Shown here piece after piece: positions 56,465-64,000 of a stretch of 64,000 bases of DNA (position 1 is its first letter; every line of letters begins with the position of its first letter). The stretch spans positions 575,413 through 639,412 of the forward strand of contig JADNRV010000008.1 in NCBI GenBank assembly GCA_015499995.1, written 5' to 3'. The position numbers and the translations under genes were made by a program. A model generated the notes under the pieces. The model did no database searches. It saw nothing but the letters and a program-made list of their open reading frames with translations, and was not told the DNA's origin. The DNA comes from Flammula alnicola (taxonomy: Eukaryota > Basidiomycota > Agaricomycetes > Agaricales > Strophariaceae).

Positions 56465-58848
56465 TTATTCTTCCTCGGGATCGTCAAAGCCATCAACGGC
56501 GACGTTCCACTTCCATCGGCCTTCCAGGAACCCATTGGCAGTATCTTCGAGGACGATCTCGTTTCGCTTCTGCACGTATACCTGTATGAGGTCCAAGCGA
56601 AGGATGGGAAAGAAGATGGGGTAAGAATGACATCGATAAGCCACCCATGTTGGACAAGATTAAGTAGCAGGATACGCACTGTCTTATTCGTCACCTGCTG
56701 CCTGAGCGTTGGGATGTTCTCCGACTCGATCGGCGATTCGAGCAATTCCGAAAGATCCTCGACAGCCTTCTCCAGATCCCTATAAAATAATGACAATGTC
56801 GTCAGCGCTCACTTTCACCACGCAAAAGAAAAAAAACCGAAAAACCGACCTCTGATTATCCTCAAACAACTCCTTCACGTTCCCCTTGGCCAGATAATAC
56901 GCCATCGCATACGTCCACTTGAGCGTCATGCGGCACTTGTTCACCTCCTCGACCGCCTTCTTCATGAACTGCACCTCGATCCACGTCAGGGCCGACGTGA
57001 TCTGCATCTCCTCCATCTTCTTCTCCGTCATGACGTAGAGGTCCAGCGAGAGCTTGGCGGATTGCTCATGGTTCGCCCAGCGGTTGTAGTACTGTTTTTT
57101 CGTTCGTTAGAATGAGAATGAGAACGGGATGAGGATTTGAAGAGGTATAAATGAGGAAGAGAGGAAGGAAGGACGTACGTGGAGGTACCGCTCGAGAGAT
57201 GCGCGGCTCTTACTCTGCGCATCGCGAGCCTCGACGCCCGTCTTCTCGTCGTATCGGTTGCACGAATACCACGCCGTACCATGCTCGCTCCAAGGGCCCA
57301 TACACACCCAGCAAAACTCGTGTTTACACTTCTTGCACGTCATATGGCTGTTGACAAAAAGATAAGAAAAAGATCCCAACAATAGGCCAACACATACTTG
57401 CACCCCCCATTCTTCTCAATCGTGCTTTGGCAATTCGAGCACTCCTTCGTATTGCTCTTGATCCAATTTGCCGTCTCGCTGTCGTCGCGGCACTTCTTGA
57501 GCCACATCTTGGCGACGTTACAAATCACCGGCCTATGATCGCTCTCGATCGGGCACCCAAAGCAAAACGTGTGCTCCTTGCCCTGCAGCCCGAGCCCGAG
57601 CTGCTGGCTCTGCGACATCTCCTTCTGGCTCCCGCCGCCAATCCCCCTCGCGCCACACGACACCGTCGGCACCACCGTCGTCAGACTCGCCTTGGACGCC
57701 GCGGACGGGCACGACACTGTGTTCGTGCACGACGGGTACGGGCAGAACTTGAGGCTCTTGTTGCACGCGACGAAGTGCCGCACGAACAGCTCCTGCATGC
57801 GCGCCCACGTCTTCGCGTTCTGCGCCTCCTTCGCCTGCTCCTCCGCGGTGGTCGGCGCGGGCGCACCGGGGGCGGGCACGAGCAGATCGTGGATGAAGCG
57901 GTCAGGGGCGACCAGGGCACACCCCTCTGCCATGCAGCGCACCGTGTGCTCGCTCTCGTCGCGGATCTTGGACACCACGTAGTCCGTCCAGCACTCCGTG
58001 CAGAACGTATGCGCGCAGTCCAGCGCGAGCGTCTGCAGCCCCGGCGCATCGTTGAAGCAGATCTGGCACACGAAGGACTCGTCGGCCTTCTTCGCGGACG
58101 GCGCTCGCTGTATCGACTTGGGCGCCGTCGTCGTTGTTGGCGAGGCGGATTTGGTGGACGAGGATGATTTGGACGCCGGGGCTAGGCCTAAGAGTTTTGT
58201 GGCGCCACGTGTTGTGGGTCTGCGGGAGGCGGTTGTGGGCTGGCTCGTGGCGGTAGAAGAGATGCTGTGCGTGCGGGACTGTGCCTGTTGGGAGGCAGCA
58301 GTCGTCTCGGGTAGTGTCACCCCCGCAGCAACGAGCACGGCGCTCGCGTTGTCCATGTACTTCTCGATAAGCTTCTCCTTGTTCCACTTCATGTACCGCA
58401 TGAGCAGAGTCGCGGTATCGGCCTGTATTTACAAAATCGGGTGAGCATCCCGGCTGACTCCCCCGTTTCGAACACAAAGGAAAAAGAGACGAGAAGAGAC
58501 CCACCTCGACGCCAAATATGCCGCAGATGTGGTCCACATCGCGGTGCATGAGCTTCTCGATAGCCTGCTGGCTGAGGGACTCGTAGTCGACCTCGTAGGA
58601 CTTTCGCTTGCCCTTGGACGGCACTTTAAAGTCCTCCCCGTAATTGTCCATGTTGATATCGTCGCCCGATTCTATAAAATGCAAACGTCCCCACAGTCAG
58701 CTAAAATCATCCCAGCAAAAAATAATACAGAGAACGAGGAAAGTAAATGATCCCGACCTTCTTCCTCGCCCTCATCCTGGGTACCATCAATCATCTCCTC
58801 ATCATCGTAGTACTCGCCATCGTCATCAGAGAACTCGTAATCAGACAT
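56465..58848 (-). CDS. RBR-type E3 ubiquitin ligase, Ariadne-1-like
   Basis: Ariadne ligases accept ubiquitin from an E2 on a RING2 cysteine and transfer it to substrates, often with neddylated cullins. The acidic N-terminus [19 protein letters not shown] is typical. A UBA-like helix set follows ([39 protein letters not shown]). An alanine/serine/threonine-rich insert comes next. RING1 is CQICFND .. [10 protein letters not shown] .. C..GC. The IBR contains FCPYPSCTN and [22 protein letters not shown]2 is [20 protein letters not shown] then [20 protein letters not shown], with the catalytic cysteine in NGGCKHMTC. The Ariadne helices follow ([36 protein letters not shown]). It ends in [16 protein letters not shown]. 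Introns are short and in frame. Confidence 0.93.
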
Positions 58849-59422
58849 GGCGCTGTCTAAGCTATAGGGTGTGGAAAAGAAACCTTGTGTGTGGCTATAG
58901 ATCGATGGGGGGAGTAAGAGTCTCCAGGAAACCTCGGCCGCTTCACTGAATCATCATGAATCCGCTTATGTACTCCCACGTGACTCTCCCGGGCCTAGTG
59001 GCTGTGCACCGACGCCTCCGTCCCAAGAGTCCGAGATAATTAAATAATTCCGCTCGAAGGACAGCTTCCATGACTCGAACTGCGTCGGCGCTACTCACGT
59101 CAATGGTATGCACCTAAATGACTCTTTTTTCAGGAAAAAATATCATATCTTCGGAGAATGACGCTATTTCTGCCCCGGATTCCGAATATCGTGGAACGAA
59201 TCAGAATTCGTCGCTAAGGACATGAACAAAACAAAGCCCATACCTTCGTTATACTTGCCACCGTATTTCCAAAGACAAGGTAGTCGCATCTTTCTTCTTC
59301 CTGATTCAGCACACGGCTAAAGCATTCTTTCTCGAGATTTCAAATGATTCAACAATGGATAAAGACAGGTATCGTATGCGTCGTATGTGTAAACTGTAAG
59401 CGAGAACAAACACTGTGACTTC
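58849..59422. other. Intergenic between ARI1-like gene and the CACTA element
   Basis: The promoter of the ubiquitin ligase must lie here. Nothing else recognised. Confidence 0.4.
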
Positions 59423-59660
59423 CACTTAGGATGAATGTGCACCTAGCTTAGGTTGTATTTCAGACTTAAACCTACTGTAGGTGATAGATAGGTTGAACGA
59501 GATTCAATCTAAGAAATGGCATGATTTTCATCCAATGCCATTCAACCTATTGTCGGTTCAAAATCACACAGTGAAATACCCCGGGCTATTTCAACCTACA
59601 GTCAGCCTACAGTTGGTTGAGCACAAAAAAGCTGTAAAGTTTAAACGTAGATTGAGAGAC
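59423..59660. repeat. Subterminal repeat region, probable left end of a CACTA element
   Basis: It begins CACTTAGGATGAATGTGCAC. Words related to CCTACAGTAGG or its half AGGTTGAA recur at about 59471, 59489, 59543, 59590, 59601 and 59612, in both orientations, within 200 bp. Such clusters are where CACTA transposase DNA-binding proteins bind. The matching right terminus would be beyond 64000, so the end is not proven. Confidence 0.5.
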
Positions 59661-59700
59661 TAAAATATAACAAAGGGCGCTGGGCGGTTGCCGGTGGTGC

Positions 59701-62700
59701 CTATTGACCAATCTCAGGCTCATTGTCATCTTCAGCATTGAACACCGCCCGCGCTAAGCTCCCACTCCGATCAATAATTGCCCAATCCACACCAGGGGTC
59801 TCGCATGGAACTCGACCAACAAGCGCCTGAATGCTGGTAACGTCAATGAAGTCGAGAGCGCCGAAATTAGTGAAGAGGTGGATGTCTAGACTATCAAGTT
59901 CACGGTCAGCCTTTTCGAGCTTACAGTTCCGGATCGCTGCAAGGATGATAGGCTTCGATGGCTCCACTTTGGCGTAGGTGCAATCAGGTGAGAACCGGAT
60001 GAGGAAAAGTCGTTCGAGTTGACCATAGAAGGTTTCAAGCTCGAAGACAGGGCGACGACTACGTTGATTAGCAAACTTGTCAACAAGCATTTGATACTAA
60101 AAAAGAGAGACTGTGTCAGTGTTTCGGTCGCATACCTGAGGAAAACACACACCCGCACAAACGTAGCATCACGTCGGTCTTCCGCACTCTTGACCAGCGC
60201 TGCCGCATGCATTGTGTCACCCTCCTCAGTGTCAACGCGCCGAACTTTTCCCCACTCCTCAATGACAGCGTCGTTCAGATGCTTGCGTATCGTTGGTAGC
60301 GGACCACTAAAGCGGGTAGCTAATGCTGCTGCGATGCTTTTCATAATGCCCTCCGAAAGATCTGGGCTATGGACACGTGGAGGAAGAAGAATACAGGACT
60401 TGTCTAGAATCCAATCAGGTATTAATGTTATCGTGTCAAAGTGAAAATCGTGGCTACTCACATGTTTCCTTATCTACAAATGTACCCTTTAAAACTTTTG
60501 ACAGATCCTGAGGCGGTCTGAGAGCTAGCTCCTCTGTAAGGTTATAGAATGCCTTGATTTGGGTGAGTTGTGCATCTTCGAGAACATAACGATCAAGAGA
60601 GCCATAAGGATGTCGACGGGAACGGACTGCGCGCTTCAGCCGTCCACAGTACCGCTCCATGGGGAAGGCCCAGTAGCACCAAACTGGGCCCATGGCTCGG
60701 ATACTGTCAGCAATGTGAAGCAGGGCATGAACCATCAGTGGACAAGCAGCAGCGCGCTTTGCGTTGTCCTGATAATAAAGTCTATTGGTTAAATAAGTGA
60801 ATTGAAACAACATTTAGAATAAGTACCACTTACTTTTCATATTCCTCAACCCACTCAATGAATCCTTCTCGCACAACCTCCACCTCGTCGTCACTAATCT
60901 CAAACTGGAGACAGATATTGAGAAGCTTCACAAGCTTCACAAAATGGCGGTAGTACTTCAGTTTTTCGAATCGATGTCGCAGGAGAACTGGACCAATGTA
61001 GAGTGTCCAGAATGACCAGGACTCCGCTGTGCATGCCGATCGGTCCTTCACAATATCGGGCACGCGGCAGCCATAGGCGGAAGGAATGAATGAACCAGAT
61101 GTTGCTGTGCTGGCTCCGATCGATTCCCAAATGGCGTCCGACAGCTGATATGACTCTTTGCCATCATCGAGACCTTTGAAATTTCCCGTCCAGTGGAGAA
61201 TAAGATTTGGGATGAGGTTTTCCCAGATCAAATGCATGAAGTCATATGGAAACGAGACCGGAAATGACAGCGAGTTAACGTAGGACAGCAAGGGAGTTCC
61301 TTTTATACCATACTGTTTGGCGAACCCATCTGCTTCAGCGGCTGATTGAGCGAGTTCAACTTTCCTGGCCTGCTCGAGAAGGGCTGTGTGTGTCCTCATT
61401 GGGAGGTTACGGGGGTCATATCGCTGAACTCGTTCCTTGTCTGCCCGCACTGCGGGATGGGGGGCTTGGTTGAGGGGCACATAGTGCGTCACAGACTTGG
61501 ACCCAGGTATACGGATGCCTTTGATCTCGCACATACGACAGGGGCAGATGCCATTGTGTCCTTTCATGCGCATCACCATCGAGACAGCCGGGATGTCTCC
61601 GAAAACAGCGATGAGATAAGCACGAAGGACAAAGAATGCGGCAGTGAGAATGTCGAGAGCGCGGACACCCTGCATGAGGCGGAACAACTCCTGTAGAAAA
61701 GGATAGAGGAAGGAGTCGAAGTCTTTGGGTTTTTTTGGCCCAGGTATAACTCCAAGAGCGAGAATATGCTCAACATGAAATCGGATGTCGGGAGAGAGAT
61801 TGTAGTTGAAAAGAATGAGAGGCCATGCCGTTTTCTTCCGCTTGTTAAATGGTGCAAATCCATCGGTGGAGAGACCGAGAGCCACATCGCGAGGGTCCGA
61901 GAAATATTTGTGAGAAAAAGTCTTGTGGTCCAGTTCGACGTTCGTCTCACAGAGAGTCTTGTGCTGTGCACCATCGAAGATATCCGATGACACACCATCC
62001 ACTGGTTCGCGGTTGTGTCGATACTGCATGAGTGTTGCAATGCGTGTGTTAAGCGCAAAGTTCTGAAGGCGAGGAATGATGGGGATGTACGTGAAAATTT
62101 TGCGTGGCTTCTTCGTTCCGGGACGGTAGCGGCTCTCATTGCAAAAGGGACACTTGTCGAGAGCTGTGTTTGGGCCGACATAGCAGCAACACGAATTTGG
62201 ACAGCAGTCGTGAAATTGTGGCTTGTACGATGAGAGAAAGGCAACTCGAGAACGTAGGGCGGCCAAACCAGGAAGAGGCGGATCAGCCAGAAATGCATAC
62301 GGAATGCTTGCATAGGCACCATCAGTGGTGAGGGTTTTATGCTTATATGCAAAGGCCCGACAAATCGCTCTGTCGTACGCATCCATTTTATCTGCTGGAT
62401 TCAATAGAATATCAGACACATAACACGAAAGTATGACCAACAAAGTACCCACCAAGTTTGGCAGCATGCACAGCAAATGCCTCGCCCGTTCTATCAAGGT
62501 TCTCGAGGACATGCATTTCCTTCTCCAGTGCCTCCCAATCCACTATATCCGTCATCTCGTCATCGTCAGAATCAGGTTCTTCATCTTCGATGGGAATGCC
62601 CTCATCATCCACTTCTTCTTCCGAGTCAGACGCATCTTCGACAGTGGCTGCAAATGGTCGAGGTCGTACAGGCACATATGGTACCTCAACAGCCTGGTGT

Positions 62701-63029
62701 TCAGGTTGATCGTCAGATGCCTCGTCTTCGAAGAGCTGTCCAACATCAAGGACTGGGTCTTCCGCACCGAATTCCTCTTCTGCACGATCAGAGGTCGGAG
62801 AGTCGACACTCATCGAAGCTGTGAGAGAGCCTCGGTCATCCTCAGGCTCGTCACTGTCGGCATCAAGAAGTGCTCCAAGATTGAGTTTCTGTGTCGACCG
62901 AGCTGGATCTGGATTGGGAGGGGGGTAGGGGTGCGATAGCAGAGCACGTCGGTGACTCCTTTCAGCCTTGGCCGTGATCCAGCGCTTGCAGCAGGCGCAG
63001 AACACGAGGGAGTTTTCTGCAGGTGCCAT
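59701..63029 (-). CDS. CACTA/EnSpm-type transposase of the tnp2 family, apparently intact
   Basis: Five exons or so join in frame: 63029-62453, 62391-60834, 60781 to about 60466, and two more to the stop at 59701. The N-terminus has a zinc-finger-like FCACCKRWITAKAERSHRR and a long acidic stretch. The core has YVGPNTALDKCPFCNESRYR (tnp2 zinc motif), SVDGFAPFNKRKKTAWPLIL-like segment (actual DGFAPFNKRKKTAWPLILFN), GHNGICPCRMCEIKGIRI, FPYDFMHLIWENLIPNLI and WCYWAFPMERYCGRLKRAV. These are the conserved blocks of tnp2 transposases, which cut and paste elements ending in CACTA-like repeats with 2-3 bp target duplications. Spliced length about 1,000 residues. No stop or frameshift seen, so the element may be active. 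Confidence 0.9.
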
Positions 63030-63213
63030 GCTGGGGTCTGAGTGTGAAATGCACAGTTGGGAGGGCGACTAAGGCTGTTGAAGCCCACGTGATGGATGTT
63101 GATGACTCAGAGGTAAGTTGTCGCGTCGAGTCAAACCTCTCTCTGAAAATCCTCAACAATCACTACGAAAAATCTATATTCACGCTCTACGCAGGACAGA
63201 AGAACTCTATAGC
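63030..63213. promoter_or_regulatory. Divergent promoter inside the CACTA element
   Basis: Only 184 bp separate the ATG of the transposase from that of the coiled-coil gene, so both must be transcribed from here. This supports their belonging to one element. Confidence 0.5.
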
Positions 63214-64000
63214 ATGGCTAACCAAAACAAGTCAGCCAAGAACACAGCAAAGAAAACTCGGGTGAGACCTACTACCAAGTCCGTAAATAAACCAGCCAGG
63301 GCAGGGGGAGCACGTCAACCTCTCAGGGATGGTGCTGCAGCTGTGAATGCCACCTCCAGCATGCGTGCAAGCACAGCTGCAGAGATAGATGATATTGATG
63401 GTGCGCGCCATAGATTTGCGATAATGTTCTGCACTAAGTTGCTAGCGGTCAGAGGAGATGCAGATGATGTGCGAGGAGAACGCACAGTTGAAGAAATTGC
63501 GTGAGGAGAACGAGCAGTTGAAGAAGATGTGCGAGGAGAATGAAAAGCTGAAGAAAGAGCTCGCAGCGCGTGCCAATAGTGGCGAAAAACGCGCTGGAGC
63601 AACCTCTACAGAGGTCTGCATCCCTCGTCCGGCTGGTCCTGTCTCGAAATGGAGTCTGCAGAAGGAGATGGGGCTGGAAGGAAGTGTCAAGAAGACGAAG
63701 ATGTATGAAGCAATCCAGGTCAGTACTCACCACACTTCGCTCATCAAGCCCATTGCTCATCTCCACCCCAGCGAGCCGTTCGTACAGCCGTAGACTCCTC
63801 CGGCATGGACTGGACAATTGAATGGAGTCAGATACCTCCAAGCGACAAGGTCAACATGTTCGCGACTGTGAGTACTGATCATTCTGTGTTGCATCCAGCT
63901 AACATTTCGTGCCCAGGTACGCTCGAAGATCGACGGAATGGATCGCTACGTCCAAGACTGGGCAACCGAAGGATTAGCACGTCAATTGATGAAGAATAGA
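63214..64000 (+). CDS. Coiled-coil companion protein of the transposase, partial (runs off right edge)
   Basis: Exons 63214-63400, 63453-63718, 63772-63867 and 63917 onward have clean GT..AG introns. The start is MANQNKSAKNTAKKTRVRPT, a basic N-terminus. A heptad coiled coil follows (EENAQLKKLREENEQLKKMC and onward). Then come WSLQKEMGLEGSVKKTKMYE and RAVRTAVDSSGMDWTIEWSQ, then VRSKIDGMDRYVQDWATEGL, which match in style a large family of uncharacterised Agaricomycete proteins. Basic N-terminus plus coiled coil suggests DNA binding and dimerisation, as expected of a TnpA-like accessory protein; this is an inference from position and layout. The frame is open at base 64000. Confidence 0.75.

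Noticed and set aside
57427..58167. 246-codon plus-strand frame rich in arginine, alanine and leucine
   Set aside because: Antisense shadow of the Ariadne ligase exon; no motifs and extreme composition.
61573..62382. 269-codon minus-strand frame
   Set aside because: Alternate frame of the tnp2 exon, which has the conserved motifs.
1..64000. CRISPR arrays, tRNA or rRNA genes, bacterial operons
   Set aside because: No spaced identical repeats, cloverleaf-like sequences or rRNA segments were recognised by eye; the gene style is eukaryotic. A tRNA scan would settle the tRNA question.

Overview
The window looks like nuclear DNA of a basidiomycete fungus, most likely a mushroom-forming Agaricomycete. 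Genes are split by many short introns of about 50-65 bp with GT..AG ends. Housekeeping proteins are typically eukaryotic. The accessory genes (F-box/leucine-rich proteins, wax-synthase-type acyltransferases, a MYND finger, a tnp2 transposase) are families that are expanded in this group. The organism is an inference; I saw no rRNA, tRNA or CRISPR.

Layout. 1-10.5 kb is a conserved block: UTP25 (ribosome biogenesis, running off the left edge) is divergent from TOP3 (topoisomerase III), which is convergent with RSE1/SF3B3 (U2 snRNP SF3b). 10.8-21 kb is a lineage-specific block with an F-box pseudogene interrupted by a hAT-like MITE, two F-box genes, two damaged MBOAT_2 acyltransferases and an OsmC/Ohr peroxidase. 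22-31 kb holds an unrecognised leucine-rich protein, a GNAT acetyltransferase, the SEA/GATOR2 subunit SEA4/Mios and cytosolic (possibly also mitochondrial) lysyl-tRNA synthetase. 31.4-43 kb repeats the elements of the 10.8-21 kb block: F-box, MYND remnant, MBOAT_2 and F-box remnant. It also has glyoxalase I, inverted repeats, intron-retaining ribosomal-protein pseudogenes (P2, uS19) and a GC-rich degenerate array.

43.7-49 kb has a duplicated noncoding segment, an unknown nuclear protein and a very clean 908-bp Mutator-like element with 177-bp terminal inverted repeats. 49.3-59 kb holds an SDR dehydrogenase with a 2-kb intron insertion and a frame-breaking 7-bp duplication, a REX1-type RNA exonuclease and an Ariadne RBR ubiquitin ligase. 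59.4-64 kb is the left part of a CACTA/EnSpm-type transposon: an apparently intact tnp2 transposase divergent from a coiled-coil protein that leaves the window.

The main story is a stable core of RNA/DNA/translation genes interleaved with a segment that has duplicated and decayed, and that has received at least three kinds of DNA transposon. The most interesting items are the divergent two-gene CACTA element, the fresh MULE-type element, the complementary lesions in duplicated F-box and MBOAT_2 copies, and a possible dual-localisation start in the lysyl-tRNA synthetase gene. All intron positions are read by eye; none is supported by transcripts.
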